A stretch of DNA of 64,000 nt, taken from Acinetobacter chengduensis. GTDB taxonomy: Bacteria > Pseudomonadota > Gammaproteobacteria > Pseudomonadales > Moraxellaceae. The translations under genes and the position numbers were made by a program. Below the pieces are notes generated by a model that was not told the DNA's origin, did not search any database, and worked only from the letters and a program-made list of their open reading frames with translations. This document shows positions 46,912 through 56,597 of the stretch, piece after piece (positions within the stretch are counted from its first letter, which is position 1; each line of letters begins with the position of its first letter). The stretch covers positions 62,001-126,000 of the forward strand of contig NZ_RCHC01000006.1 of assembly GCF_003664645.1 (NCBI RefSeq). The letters are read 5' to 3'.

Positions 46912-47490
46912 TTAAAATAAATAATGTTGTGTCAAAGCAGCCACACCAATCACCAAGAACACCAATGCGCCGATTTTATGAATTAAAGAAATTGGAAGTT
47001 TTTCTGCTAACTTATTGCCAATAAATACGGCAGGCGCATTCACTAACATAATGCCTAGCGTCGTCCCCAAAGTGACCCAACCAATACTGTCAAAACGCGC
47101 AGCTAAAGCCACGGTTGCAATTTGGGTTTTATCTCCAATTTCTGCCAAGAAGAACAACACAAAGGTCGCACCAAAGACGCCATATTTTTGCCATTTGTTA
47201 ATGCTTTCAGACTCATCATCTAACTCATCTGGAATTAACATCCAGCCAGCCATGGCAATAAAGCCTAAAGACACAATCCACAATAATACTGTTGGACTCA
47301 GTACGGTGGTAATCCATTGGCCTAAAACAGCAGACACACCATGGTTAACCACAGTGGCTAAAAAAATAGCAGCCAGAATAGGAAGAGGTTTTCGAAATTT
47401 TGCGGCAAGCAGTAAGGCAAGAAGCTGTGTTTTGTCACCCATCTCTGATAGAGCAACAACAGCGAGGGAAATAAAGAAAGCTGATAACAT
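46912..47490 (-). CDS. GDT1/TMEM165 family manganese exporter (UPF0016)
   Basis: A 192-residue inner-membrane cation exporter. The two family signatures are EMGDKTQLLALLLAAKF at 16-32 and EIGDKTQIATVALAARF at 117-133, the duplicated acidic E-x-G-D-K-T motif that forms the Mn2+/Ca2+ site. Six to seven helices are predicted. Bacterial members (MneA, and others behind yybP-ykoY riboswitches) export manganese. A yybP-ykoY leader is present upstream, which strongly supports Mn2+ efflux. The DUF475 protein at 1993 is another possible Mn2+ transporter in the window. Confidence 0.88.
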   Translation of the reverse strand: MLSAFFISLAVVALSEMGDKTQLLALLLAAKFRKPLPILAAIFLATVVNHGVSAVLGQWITTVLSPTVLLWIVSLGFIAMAGWMLIPDELDDESESINKWQKYGVFGATFVLFFLAEIGDKTQIATVALAARFDSIGWVTLGTTLGIMLVNAPAVFIGNKLAEKLPISLIHKIGALVFLVIGVAALTQHYLF

Positions 47491-47503
47491 GATGCATTTC
47501 TCT

Positions 47504-47547
47504 GGCTAGCAATAACATATACCAATGACCTATCCCTCCTGCTAGCC
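47504..47547 (-). promoter_or_regulatory. Hairpin sequestering the leader of the manganese exporter gene
   Basis: GGCTAGCA and TGCTAGCC form a perfect 8-bp stem (47547-47540 with 47511-47504) whose loop contains GGAGGGATAGG. It lies between the aptamer and the start codon. It probably belongs to the expression platform of the riboswitch. Confidence 0.5.
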
Positions 47548-47603
47548 AAATGTGCAGAGTGATAAATCAAAGGTCTTGCCAACAAAAGAAAGCTTTAGGA
47601 AGC

Positions 47604-47697
47604 TCATTTGGTTCTTTGCTATGATGACCATGCTCGTTTTAGAGCAAATATGTTGACCATCACCTGTTCAAGCTGAACAGCGGCTACTCCCCAATGA
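47604..47697 (-). promoter_or_regulatory. yybP-ykoY manganese riboswitch aptamer
   Basis: On the reverse strand the leader reads TCATTGGGGAGTAGCCGC, containing the diagnostic GGGGAGTAGC loop. Two GGTCAxCATA elements follow (GGTCAACATA and GGTCATCATA), the two conserved loops that contact Mn2+. A closing stem is formed by TCATTGG with CCAAATGA, giving an aptamer of about 94 nt. Downstream are a weak AGCTT/AAGCT hairpin with a T-rich run and the 8-bp hairpin at 47504-47547, either of which could be the switching element. The gene behind it is an Mn2+ exporter type. Confidence 0.88.
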
Positions 47698-47763
47698 AGT
47701 GTGTTCATTTTAAGCTGTGCATAGAAAATTTTCAATCTTCTGCCCATTAAATTTACACATGTA

Positions 47764-47794
47764 AAAACACCCTGCCGTAGCAAGGTGTTTTTTA
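47764..47794. terminator. Terminator downstream of aceF
   Basis: AAAAACACC and GGTGTTTTTT pair around CTGCCGTAGCAA. It lies on the 3' side of minus-strand aceF and may also work on the plus strand. Confidence 0.78.
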
Positions 47795-47857
47795 TCTATT
47801 CGCCCCATACTCTCTACTTCCAACTCAGGAGTACAGCTAGGGGCTTTAACTTAAGCT

Positions 47858-49819
47858 TTAGATTAACAAGGTACGTATATCTTTAAGTAACTTAGTTAAT
47901 TTATGGGTAAAGCGTGCTGCATCTGCACCGTTAATGACACGATGGTCATACGACAATGACAATGGAAGCATCAGTTTTGGATCAAATCCTTGACCATTCC
48001 ATACAGGTTGCATGGTTGCAGGTGAAATACCCAAAATTGCAACTTGTGGCCAGTTCACCAACGGCGTAAATGCAGTACCACCAATTGCGCCTAAGCTTGA
48101 AATAGTGAAGTTTGCACCTTGAAGATCTTTTGGAGAAAGTTTCTTATCCCGTGCTTTTTGACCCAATACACCCAATTCAACTGCAATTTGCTTAATTGAT
48201 TTTTGATCTGGGTTACGTAACACAGGAACGGTTAAACCATCTGGCGTTGCGACCGCAATCCCCATGTGGATTTCATTGCGTAACAATACAGATTTGCCAT
48301 CATCAGACAAGTGACCTGCGAACTCACGTTCCTCTTTCAGAAGATGAGATACAGCTTTGATGATGAACGCCATGATCGTAAGGCTAATGCCGTCTTTCTT
48401 AAATCCAGCTTTTAGATCATTACGCCAAGCTTCAAGTTCTGTAATATCAGCAAGATCAAACTGCGTTACTTGTGGAATGTAGTTGTTTAATGACAACTGC
48501 GGAATCGACACTTGTTGTAAACGTGTCAATACTTTCTCTTCCACACCACCAAAGGCATCAAAACTTGGAAGTTTTGGTAAACCTGATACCTGAGCAACTG
48601 TTGCCGAAGGTGCTGCTTGTGGCGTGGTTAAACGCGTTTTCACATAGGCAAACAAGTCTTCTTTCATTAAACGTGCATGTGGGCCAGACGCTTTCACTTC
48701 TGCAAGCACCACACCCAATTCACGTGCTAATTTACGAACAGCTGGGCCTGCATACACTTTAGCATTGGCAGCATTTTGCTCTTTGGTTAGCTTATCTGAT
48801 CCTTGAGAGACAGGTGCTTGAGTCACAGGTGCAGTAGCTTTAGGCGCTTCCACTTTAGTCGGTGCTGGTGTAGATGCAGGTGCTTTAGCTACAGCAGCAG
48901 GCGCCGCCTGACCTTCAGCTTCAATCGTCACCAATCCAATGCCTTCAGCCACGTTCTGACCCAAGGTCACATGAATCGCTTTAATAATGCCAGCAGTTGT
49001 GCTTGGCACTTCTACAGTCGCTTTATCTGACTCAACTACAATAATGCTTTGGTCCTTTTCGACTTTATCGCCTACTGCAACCAAAATTTCAGCCACAGTA
49101 GCTTTGTCTACACCCAAGTCAGGCACAGCAATTTCAACATCACCCGCAGGTGCCGTTGCCACTGGTGTTTCTTCCTTTGACACTTCTGCTACTGGTGCAG
49201 ACTCTGTTGCTGGTTTTGGCGCTTCTGGTGTTGCAGGCGTCGCAGATGAAGCAGACTTCACTTGCAAAATCACCACGCCTTCTTTCACGCTATCGCCAAC
49301 TTGAATGCTGATTGACTCAACCACACCTGCAGCTGTGCTTGGCACTTCTACAGTCGCTTTATCCGATTCAACCACTACGATGCTTTGATCAACTTCAATA
49401 CTGTCGCCTACAGCAACCAAGATTTCACCCACAATGGCTTTTTCAACGCCAATATCGGGTACTTGCACATCAACACTTGCAGTAGAAGTATTTTGTGCAA
49501 CGACTGGAGCAACCGTTTCAGCTTTTACTTCAGCAACGGGTGCTGGTGTAGCTTCTGCTTGAGGCGCTTCTTCAGCTGGCGCTGCAGTTTGACCTTCAGC
49601 CTCAAGTTCAACCAATACCGCACCTTCGGCAACTTCGTCGCCTTGGCTGACTAAAATGCTTTTGACCACACCTGCCGAAGTGCTTGGCACTTCAACAGAG
49701 GCTTTGTCTGATTCTAAAAGCACGATGCTGTCATCAATGCTAATCGTGTCACCAACGTTTACTAAAATTTCAGCGACTGTGGCTTTATCTACACCAATAT
49801 CAGGAGTGGTAATTTTCAT
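47858..49819 (-). CDS. aceF: Pyruvate dehydrogenase E2, dihydrolipoamide acetyltransferase
   Basis: Core of the pyruvate dehydrogenase complex, transferring acetyl from lipoate to CoA. The 653 residues contain three N-terminal lipoyl domains, each with an ESDKA motif (lipoylated Lys39, Lys154 and Lys266), joined by Ala/Pro/Glu-rich linkers. An E3-binding domain (YAGPAVRKLARELGV) and the acetyltransferase domain follow, with catalytic SYDHRVINGADAARF near the C-terminus. The lipoyl domains are nearly identical at places, giving long DNA repeats. Two bases separate it from aceE, so the pair is one operon. Confidence 0.97.
   Translation of the reverse strand: MKITTPDIGVDKATVAEILVNVGDTISIDDSIVLLESDKASVEVPSTSAGVVKSILVSQGDEVAEGAVLVELEAEGQTAAPAEEAPQAEATPAPVAEVKAETVAPVVAQNTSTASVDVQVPDIGVEKAIVGEILVAVGDSIEVDQSIVVVESDKATVEVPSTAAGVVESISIQVGDSVKEGVVILQVKSASSATPATPEAPKPATESAPVAEVSKEETPVATAPAGDVEIAVPDLGVDKATVAEILVAVGDKVEKDQSIIVVESDKATVEVPSTTAGIIKAIHVTLGQNVAEGIGLVTIEAEGQAAPAAVAKAPASTPAPTKVEAPKATAPVTQAPVSQGSDKLTKEQNAANAKVYAGPAVRKLARELGVVLAEVKASGPHARLMKEDLFAYVKTRLTTPQAAPSATVAQVSGLPKLPSFDAFGGVEEKVLTRLQQVSIPQLSLNNYIPQVTQFDLADITELEAWRNDLKAGFKKDGISLTIMAFIIKAVSHLLKEEREFAGHLSDDGKSVLLRNEIHMGIAVATPDGLTVPVLRNPDQKSIKQIAVELGVLGQKARDKKLSPKDLQGANFTISSLGAIGGTAFTPLVNWPQVAILGISPATMQPVWNGQGFDPKLMLPLSLSYDHRVINGADAARFTHKLTKLLKDIRTLLI
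49000..49380 (-). repeat. Internal repeats of the aceF lipoyl domains
   Basis: The DNA around 49000-49055 and 49335-49390 repeats almost base for base (GTGCTTGGCACTTCTACAGT and onward), encoding lipoyl domains two and three. Recombination between them could delete one domain. Confidence 0.75.
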
Positions 49820-49821
49820 AC

Positions 49822-52521
49822 TTAGTTCTCCTCTTTGTAGTCAGCAACAGAGTGAAGTTCAGGTGTCGCTTGTGGCAACCAAGCCACTGGACGGTCTGTA
49901 TCCAACTCAAAACTCGAAATCGCATCTTTTACCAAGCGCGCATCTACTTCGCCTTCATCAGCCAATTTCTTCAATGTTGCCACCACAATGTGTGCAGCAT
50001 CTACACCAAAGTAGCTACGTAATTTCGCACGTGTGTCCGAACGGCCATAGCCATCTGTACCCAACGCCACAAATGGACGGTTGTCTGGTAGATAAGCACG
50101 AATCTGTTCACTGTATGCACGGACGTGATCTGTTGCAGACACCACAATACCTTTGGTGCCACGCAATTGCTGAGATACCCAAGATTCTTTCGCATCAGCC
50201 ATTGGATGTAAGCGGTTATATTCTTCAACCGCCATACCGTCACGCGCAAGCTCGTTAAAGCTTGTTGCACTCCACACGTTTGAATGAATTTGATATTCAT
50301 CACGAAGAATTTGCGCAGCTTTAATCACTTCACGAAGAATCACACCAGAGCCCATCAACTGAACTGTTGCTTTTTCATCTTCTTCAAATAAATACAAACC
50401 GCGTTTAATTCCTTCTTCCGCATTTGCAGGAATTGCAGGATGTTCGTAGTTTTCGTTCATTACAGTTAAGTAATAGTACACACGCTCTTGATTCACATAC
50501 ATGCGTTTTAAGCCGTCATGTACGATCACAGCCAATTCATAACCAAAACATGGATCGTATGAAATACAGTTTGGAATCGTATTGGCTAAAATATGCGAAT
50601 GACCATCTTGATGTTGCAAGCCTTCACCATTCAACGTCGTACGACCTGCTGTTGCACCTAACAAGAAGCCTTGCGCCTGCGCATCACCTGCAGCCCATGC
50701 AATATCGCCGATACGTTGGAAACCGAACATCGAGTAGTACATATACATTGGAATCATTGGCAAGTTATTGGTTGAATAACTGGTTGCCAACGCCGCCCAT
50801 GCACTCATCGCACCCGCTTCGTTAATACCTTCTTGAAGCATGTGACCATCACTCGCCTCACGGTAATGCATTAATTGTTCTTGGTCTTCTGGGGTATATT
50901 TTTGACCATGCGCGGCATAAATACCCAGCTGACGGAACATGCCTTCTAAACCAAAAGTACGCGCTTCGTCTGGAACAATCGGTACTACACGATCTTTAAT
51001 CGCTTTTTCTTTTAATAGCGATGAAATCAAACGCACCATCAACATAGTCGTTGATTGTTCTTTACCTGCAGAACCTTTTAACACGGCATCAAACACAGAA
51101 AGTTCTGGAATCGCCAACTGTTCACTTTCTTTACGACGTGCTGGCAGGTAACCCCCTAAAGCTTCACGACGCGCCTTCATATACTTCAATTCAGGTGAGT
51201 TTTCGCTTGGGCGATAGAACGGCACTTCGTCCAACTGCTCATCGGTAAATGGCAGATTAAAACGGTTACGAACGTATTTTAAAGATTCCAACTGCATTTT
51301 CTTGATTTGGTGAGTTTTATTCACCGCTTCAATTTCTTCAGACAAGCCGTAACCTTTTACAGTCTTCGCAAGAATAACTGTTGGCTGACCATTGGCTTTC
51401 ATCGCTTCAGCATACGCTGCATACACTTTGTATGGGTCATGACCACCGCGATTCAGGTTGTCGATGTCTTCATCGCTCAAGCCCTTCACCAGCTCTTCAG
51501 CTTCAGGATATTTACCAAAGAAATGCGCGCGTGTATAAGCGCCGCCTTTCACTTGGTAGCGTTGATAATCACCATCAACAGCTTCTTCCATTACGGCTTT
51601 TAAGGCACCGCTATCATCTTTATCAAGGAGTGGATCCCAGTGACGGCCCCACACGACTTTAATCACACGCCAGCCTGCACCACGGAATAACGACTCAAGT
51701 TCTTGAATAATTTTACCGTTACCACGTACAGGGCCATCTAAGCGCTGTAAGTTACAGTTCACTACCCAAATTAAGTTGTCGAGCTTTTCACGACCCGCCA
51801 GTGAAATTGCACCTGTACTTTCTGGCTCATCCATCTCACCATCGCCAAGATAAGCCCAGACTTTACGATTTTCTTCTTTAATCAAGCCACGGTTCATCAA
51901 GTACTTTTGAATATGCGCTTGATAAATTGACATGATCGGGCCGAGACCCATCGATACTGTAGGGAACTGCCAATAGTCCGGCATTAAGTATGGATGCGGG
52001 TAAGAAGGTAAGCCAATGCCGTCCACTTCACGACGGAAATTATTCAGATGTTCTTCAGTCAAACGACCTTCAAGGAATGAACGCGCATAAATACCCGGTG
52101 CGCAGTGACCTTGATAATAGATCATGTCGCCACCAAAGCTATCGCTATTGGCACGGAAGAAGTGGTTAAAACCCACATCATATAAGGTTGCAGAAGATGC
52201 AAAGCTGGCCAAGTGACCACCTAAATCATCGCCCGTTTTATTCGCGCGAAGTACCATTGCTAAGGCATTCCAACGGATCAAAGCGCGGATACGACGCTCC
52301 ATATCCTGATCGCCTGGCATAGCTGGCTCTTCTTTCACAGAAATAGTATTTAAATAAGGGGTATTTAGGCGCTGAATAGGAACGTGTTTAGCGATTGCTT
52401 GCTGATACAGTTTTTCGAGCAAAAATGCCGCTCGCTCTGTGCCCATATGCTGTAAAACTGAGTCAAATGCTTCTTGCCATTCCTGGGTTTCTTGCGCATC
52501 AGTATCGCCGTAAAACGCCAT
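49822..52521 (-). CDS. aceE: Pyruvate dehydrogenase E1 component (homodimeric)
   Basis: Thiamin-diphosphate enzyme that decarboxylates pyruvate and acetylates the lipoate of AceF. The 899 residues match the alpha2-type E1 of gamma-proteobacteria. The thiamin-diphosphate/Mg2+ motif is GDG at 226-228 with NCN at 255-257. Also seen are HQDGHSHILANTIPNC, in the C-terminal catalytic half, and VALGTDGYGRSDTRAKLR near the end. First gene of aceE-aceF. AceE makes acetyl-CoA from pyruvate, while Acs supplies it from acetate. Regulation is not evident in the 366 bp upstream. Confidence 0.97.
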   Translation of the reverse strand: MAFYGDTDAQETQEWQEAFDSVLQHMGTERAAFLLEKLYQQAIAKHVPIQRLNTPYLNTISVKEEPAMPGDQDMERRIRALIRWNALAMVLRANKTGDDLGGHLASFASSATLYDVGFNHFFRANSDSFGGDMIYYQGHCAPGIYARSFLEGRLTEEHLNNFRREVDGIGLPSYPHPYLMPDYWQFPTVSMGLGPIMSIYQAHIQKYLMNRGLIKEENRKVWAYLGDGEMDEPESTGAISLAGREKLDNLIWVVNCNLQRLDGPVRGNGKIIQELESLFRGAGWRVIKVVWGRHWDPLLDKDDSGALKAVMEEAVDGDYQRYQVKGGAYTRAHFFGKYPEAEELVKGLSDEDIDNLNRGGHDPYKVYAAYAEAMKANGQPTVILAKTVKGYGLSEEIEAVNKTHQIKKMQLESLKYVRNRFNLPFTDEQLDEVPFYRPSENSPELKYMKARREALGGYLPARRKESEQLAIPELSVFDAVLKGSAGKEQSTTMLMVRLISSLLKEKAIKDRVVPIVPDEARTFGLEGMFRQLGIYAAHGQKYTPEDQEQLMHYREASDGHMLQEGINEAGAMSAWAALATSYSTNNLPMIPMYMYYSMFGFQRIGDIAWAAGDAQAQGFLLGATAGRTTLNGEGLQHQDGHSHILANTIPNCISYDPCFGYELAVIVHDGLKRMYVNQERVYYYLTVMNENYEHPAIPANAEEGIKRGLYLFEEDEKATVQLMGSGVILREVIKAAQILRDEYQIHSNVWSATSFNELARDGMAVEEYNRLHPMADAKESWVSQQLRGTKGIVVSATDHVRAYSEQIRAYLPDNRPFVALGTDGYGRSDTRAKLRSYFGVDAAHIVVATLKKLADEGEVDARLVKDAISSFELDTDRPVAWLPQATPELHSVADYKEEN

Positions 52522-52887
52522 AATTCACCTATTCTATAAGCCTAATGTAATGTTCTTATATGTATCATATTTAGGTCGGTGGCAGTTATGGTCGCAGGTG
52601 AATACGCTTTTGGACCACTATTTATAAAATAAATAATGACTGACTTTTTATTACACAAAAGCACAATAAAAAGCCAATTTCGTGCATTTTATATACAGTT
52701 GCTATGCATTTTTAGTGATAGTGTGATCTTTAATCAATGTGAAAACATTATTAACCACTCAGAATTAACCACTCAGAAGTTTAAGCTTCCAAAAAAATAC
52801 CACCGCGACCATTTGAGTATTTCTTCAAAGGACAACAGTGGTATTTAAAAAAAGAGGTTTGCTATTTGGTGCGGTGTTTTACCTAAA
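52522..52887. other. 366-bp gap upstream of aceE
   Basis: A/T-rich. It contains the tandem repeat at 52751-52778 and the minus-strand aceE promoter. A plus-strand frame of 70 codons at 52636 lacks a ribosome-binding site and looks like chance. Confidence 0.5.
52751..52778. repeat. Perfect tandem 14-bp repeat
   Basis: TTAACCACTCAGAA occurs twice head to tail, 230 bp upstream of aceE. It may be a regulator array or a replication-slippage product. Confidence 0.7.
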
Positions 52888-53583
52888 TTATGGCAACATC
52901 GCTAAATACGTAGATGGATTCTTACGCTGGCCATCTTTCACAACTTCATAGTGCAAGTGAGGGCCAGTACAACGTCCTGTACAACCCACATTAGCGATAA
53001 GCTCACCTGCTTGTACACGATCGCCTACACGCGCAACCAAACGAGATGCGTGCGCATAACGTGTTAAATAGCCATTGCCGTGGTTAATTTCAACATATTG
53101 ACCATAGCCTGTACCCCAACCCGATTTTGTTACAATACCTGGGCCAGTTGCATAAATAGGTGTACCACTTGGCGCAGATAAATCTAAGCCAGAATGATTT
53201 TCAGCACGACCACCCATGGTACGACCGCCAAAATCAGAGCTTACGCGCTTCATATCTGGTAATGGATGAGACACCAACCATGAATATGCACCACCAGCGC
53301 TCATAGAATTGTAAGAGGATTTGTTGATACTGCTATTGCCATACTTCTTTGCAATTGTATCGTTATTTAATTCGATGCTTTTTTCACGCAATTGAACGTT
53401 TAATTTTGTTTCTGCTGGTAGGTCAATATCACTTGAATCAGAATATGCGCCTTGAGACAAAGTACGTGTAAGTTGCTCAAGACTGTCTGTGGATGAATCG
53501 TTTAACTGAACCAAATCTGCAAATGCCACTGAAGCTGCAGAAGTTGCCAGAGAAAAAGCCAATAAAATACGTCGCAAATGCAT
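52888..53583 (-). CDS. M23 family metallopeptidase (murein endopeptidase-like)
   Basis: Secreted zinc peptidase acting on peptidoglycan or regulating amidases. The 231-residue precursor has the signal peptide MHLRRILLAFSLATSAASVA, cut near FADLV. A helical Ser/Asp-rich stretch of about 75 residues follows, then the lysostaphin-like domain with zinc ligands His130 and Asp134 (HSGLD) and His211 in HLHYE (His209-Leu-His211). All catalytic residues are present, so activity is expected. It is divergent from dciA and next to the division cluster, but it is a separate unit. Confidence 0.9.
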   Translation of the reverse strand: MHLRRILLAFSLATSAASVAFADLVQLNDSSTDSLEQLTRTLSQGAYSDSSDIDLPAETKLNVQLREKSIELNNDTIAKKYGNSSINKSSYNSMSAGGAYSWLVSHPLPDMKRVSSDFGGRTMGGRAENHSGLDLSAPSGTPIYATGPGIVTKSGWGTGYGQYVEINHGNGYLTRYAHASRLVARVGDRVQAGELIANVGCTGRCTGPHLHYEVVKDGQRKNPSTYLAMLP

Positions 53584-53689
53584 AAAAAACCTCTTTAACT
53601 GTTCTTAACTGAGTTCCTTGGTGATCTCTTCCTTGATATCTACCGAAAGGAGCGCATAAGATTAAGACATAACCATGAAGGAAATATGT

Positions 53690-54130
53690 ATGTCTGAACC
53701 TGTCAACGTCTTTCAACAAACAAGAAAACACATAAAAACAGGAAACTTATCGTTTCTCTCAACGCAAGTTGCTGCTTGGCAGAAACTTACGAAAATCATC
53801 CAACCTGTTTTGCCCCAACCGGAACAATGGCAAGTGGTTTGTTATCAAAATGGGGTGCTTACCGTGACTGGTGAAAATCAAGCCTTGATTAGTCAATTGG
53901 CTTATCTTCAGCACCAGTACATTAGCCAGCTTTCACAAATAGCGGAATTTAAAGATTTAAGCAAGATACAAGTTCGTTTAAGAGTTCCTTCTCAAACACC
54001 GCATGTCCCTGAAAAAATTTCCAGATCCCTCAACCCAGAGACACAGGAATTACTTCGCCATGCTGCTGACTTTGTGAGCGACCCCAAGCTTAGCCAAGCC
54101 TTGATACGTTTGGCAAGCAATAAAAAGTAA
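53690..54130 (+). CDS. dciA: DciA-type replicative helicase operator (DUF721)
   Basis: DciA loads or regulates the replicative helicase DnaB in bacteria lacking a DnaC-type loader. The 146 residues have an N-terminal beta-sheet KH-like module (WQVVCYQNGVLTVTGENQAL) and a helical C-terminus ending in ALIRLASNKK. AAGGAAATATGT places the start at ATG 53690; the earlier ATG at 53675 lacks a ribosome-binding site. It lies next to lpxC on the opposite strand, its usual neighbourhood in gamma-proteobacteria. Confidence 0.75.
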   Translation: MSEPVNVFQQTRKHIKTGNLSFLSTQVAAWQKLTKIIQPVLPQPEQWQVVCYQNGVLTVTGENQALISQLAYLQHQYISQLSQIAEFKDLSKIQVRLRVPSQTPHVPEKISRSLNPETQELLRHAADFVSDPKLSQALIRLASNKK

Positions 54131-54227
54131 CCGTCACATTTACACAGCAATCAAAGAGCTTTAATTGCGTGATGCATATCACGGTTTTAATTGTTACATT
54201 ATAACATATTAACCTAAAGACAATGAC

Positions 54228-55130
54228 TTAAGTCACAGTCACATATTGAATTGGGCAATCATCTATGTCATCAAATGTTACAATTTCATAGCTGCTTGGA
54301 TCACTTTGAACATTGCGTAACAATTGGTTATTCAGTGCATGACCCGATTTGAAAGCGTCATATTTAGCAATAATTTGATGACCTAATAAATATAAATCGC
54401 CCACTGCATCTAAAATTTTATGGCGTACAAACTCATCAGCAAAACGTAATCCTTCTTCATTGACCACACCTGTTTCGTCGACCCCAATCGCATTGTCTAA
54501 ACTCGCACCTAAGGCCAAATTATTAGCTTTAAGGTAATCTAAGTCCTTCATAAAGCCAAAAGTTCGTGCTTCACTGACTTCATACACAAATGTTTCTGTT
54601 GAAAAATCAATAGAAGCTGTTTGGAATTCTTTTTTAAAGGCTGGATGGTCAAAATCGATCTCAAAGTTGAGCTGAAAGCCTTCATGTGGACTAAAGACTG
54701 CTTTTTTATCGTCAATAAAAGCTTCTACAGGTTTGAGAATTTTGATGAATTTTTTAGGTGCCTCTAATTCTGCGAGACCACCTTGCATTAATAAATAAAT
54801 AAAAGGACCTGCGCTCCCGTCCATAATTGGAACTTCAGAAGCAGAGACTTCAATAAGCAAGTTATCAATACCTAGACCTGCAATAGCACTCATAATATGT
54901 TCAACAGTGCCGACTTTGGCCTCCCCTTGAACCAAGTTTGAGCACATAAATGCTTCTTGAATCAGCATTGCATCTGCGGGAATATCAACAGGTGGAGTTA
55001 AATCAATGCGACGAAATACGATGCCACCATCTGCATGATGGGGTACGAAATTAATCATCACTTTTTGTCCGCTATGCAGACCGATTCCACTTGCCTTTAC
55101 CACACGCTGCAGGGTTCGCTGTTTCAACAT
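54228..55130 (-). CDS. lpxC: UDP-3-O-acyl-N-acetylglucosamine deacetylase LpxC
   Basis: Zinc deacetylase, the committed step of lipid A synthesis. It has exactly 300 residues from ATG 55130; the frame is open to 55181 but family members begin [20 protein letters not shown]. Zinc ligands are His78 (TVEHIMSA), His237 and Asp241 ([12 protein letters not shown]), with catalytic His264 (KSGHALNNQ). A hairpin separates it from ftsZ. In Acinetobacter loss of lpxC is a known route to LOS loss and colistin resistance. Confidence 0.97.
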   Translation of the reverse strand: MLKQRTLQRVVKASGIGLHSGQKVMINFVPHHADGGIVFRRIDLTPPVDIPADAMLIQEAFMCSNLVQGEAKVGTVEHIMSAIAGLGIDNLLIEVSASEVPIMDGSAGPFIYLLMQGGLAELEAPKKFIKILKPVEAFIDDKKAVFSPHEGFQLNFEIDFDHPAFKKEFQTASIDFSTETFVYEVSEARTFGFMKDLDYLKANNLALGASLDNAIGVDETGVVNEEGLRFADEFVRHKILDAVGDLYLLGHQIIAKYDAFKSGHALNNQLLRNVQSDPSSYEIVTFDDIDDCPIQYVTVT

Positions 55131-55192
55131 GCTCTTATTCATCAGTACACAAAACCGGTATACGTTAGCATATTTAGCCATTGATAAAAAAT

Positions 55193-55218
55193 AAAAAAGG
55201 CAACATTACTGTTGCCCT
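55193..55218 (-). terminator. Terminator between ftsZ and lpxC
   Basis: GGCAAC (55199-55204) pairs with GTTGCC (55211-55216). On the minus strand it is followed by a run of T, so transcription from ftsZ into lpxC is probably reduced. Confidence 0.75.
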
Positions 55219-55254
55219 TTCTTGTTTATTTGTTAAAAATCAAAACAATATAAA

Positions 55255-56439
55255 CTATTTACGTTGCTGATTTTTCAAATAATCTTGGATACTCATTGGC
55301 GTTGGACGCGGACTAGAGACTGCTGGCGCAGGGCTTGCCGCTTCGGCTTGCTGGCGCTGAATTGCAGGAACATCATCCTCATCCACTGCAGCTTGAGTCG
55401 CAGTTGCTGGACGTGTTGCCTGTACGGTCGTTGGACGTTTCGTAGGTTCAGCAGAATCGGCTGAATTACGTGTTAAACCTGTCGCAATCACCGTTACACT
55501 GATTTCATCACGTGCATCAGGATCAAATACTGTACCGTAGAATACCTGACCTTCATCAAGGTCAACAATCTGGTTCACGACATCGGTAATTTCTTCAATT
55601 TCACCGAAAGTCACGTCATCGCCACCGGTCACGTTAATCAAGATGCCTTTGGCATTCATGATGGTCACGTTATCCAGTAATGGGCTACGAATAGCTTGTT
55701 CAGCCGCCTGACGCGCACGGTTTTCACCACGGCCAGAACCCGCACCCATCATGGCATAACCACGTGTGCTCATCGCAGTTTTTAGATCGGCAAAGTCAAG
55801 GTTAATATGACCAGGGCGAACCACTAAATCAAAGATACTACGTACTGCATTCAATAAAACATCATCTGCTTTTTTATAAGCATCTTTCATTGAAATATCA
55901 CGGAAAACTTTCAACAAACGTTGGTTCGGAATGATAATGAGTGAATCAACATGCGCTTCTAAGGCTTCAATACCTTTTTCTGCAGATTGTTGGCGACGCT
56001 TACCTTCAAAATTAAATGGTGTAGTGACTACACCTACAGTTAAAATGCCCATTTCTTTGGCAATTTCAGCAACCACTGGTGCTGCACCTGTGCCTGTACC
56101 ACCGCCCATACCAGCAGTGACAAACACCATATCTGTGCCTTCCAAATGTTGACGAATCAACTCACGGCTTTCTTCTGCAGCAGCTTGGCCCACTTGAGGA
56201 TTTGCACCCGCACCTAAACCACGCGTACCTTGCTCACCCAATTGGATTTTAAACTGAGCATTCATACGATCTAATGCTTGTTTATCCGTGTTTGCACATA
56301 CAAATTTCACACCTTGAATATCAGATTCAAGCATGTGCTGTACTGCATTACCACCAGCACCGCCTACACCAAATACAGTGAAACGGGCTTGACCATTGCT
56401 ATCGCTTTGATCGTCTTCAAAAAATTCAAATGAGGCCAT
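55255..56439 (-). CDS. ftsZ: Cell-division protein FtsZ
   Basis: Tubulin-like GTPase that forms the Z-ring. The 394 residues contain the GTP motif GGGTGTG at 112-118 and the synergy-loop region VRPGHINLDFADLKTAM. After about residue 320 a variable Pro/Thr/Ala-rich linker leads to the C-terminal tail PTPMSIQDYLKNQQRK, which binds FtsA and ZipA. It follows ftsA after 158 bp, which may hold an internal promoter. Confidence 0.98.
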   Translation of the reverse strand: MASFEFFEDDQSDSNGQARFTVFGVGGAGGNAVQHMLESDIQGVKFVCANTDKQALDRMNAQFKIQLGEQGTRGLGAGANPQVGQAAAEESRELIRQHLEGTDMVFVTAGMGGGTGTGAAPVVAEIAKEMGILTVGVVTTPFNFEGKRRQQSAEKGIEALEAHVDSLIIIPNQRLLKVFRDISMKDAYKKADDVLLNAVRSIFDLVVRPGHINLDFADLKTAMSTRGYAMMGAGSGRGENRARQAAEQAIRSPLLDNVTIMNAKGILINVTGGDDVTFGEIEEITDVVNQIVDLDEGQVFYGTVFDPDARDEISVTVIATGLTRNSADSAEPTKRPTTVQATRPATATQAAVDEDDVPAIQRQQAEAASPAPAVSSPRPTPMSIQDYLKNQQRK

Positions 56440-56597
56440 GACCGATAAAATTCCTAATCTATAATGGCAGTCACTTCAGCCCGTATACTGCCTTGATCTT
56501 AATAAAAATTGTTTTTAAGAATGCTGTCCATGTCTCAGCTTGTCAAGTACAAGCGATCATCCGTACAACTTCTTAACAATATTCCCAAATTTTTCAA

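Noticed and set aside
49000..49400. CRISPR-like or mobile repeat
   Set aside because: The repeats encode successive lipoyl domains of AceF and are explained by domain duplication.
49656..50258. 200-codon plus-strand frame across the aceF-aceE junction
   Set aside because: Antisense to two complete core genes; composition follows their complementary codons.
52636..52848. 70-codon plus-strand frame upstream of aceE
   Set aside because: No ribosome-binding site, no family resemblance, and it crosses the tandem repeat.
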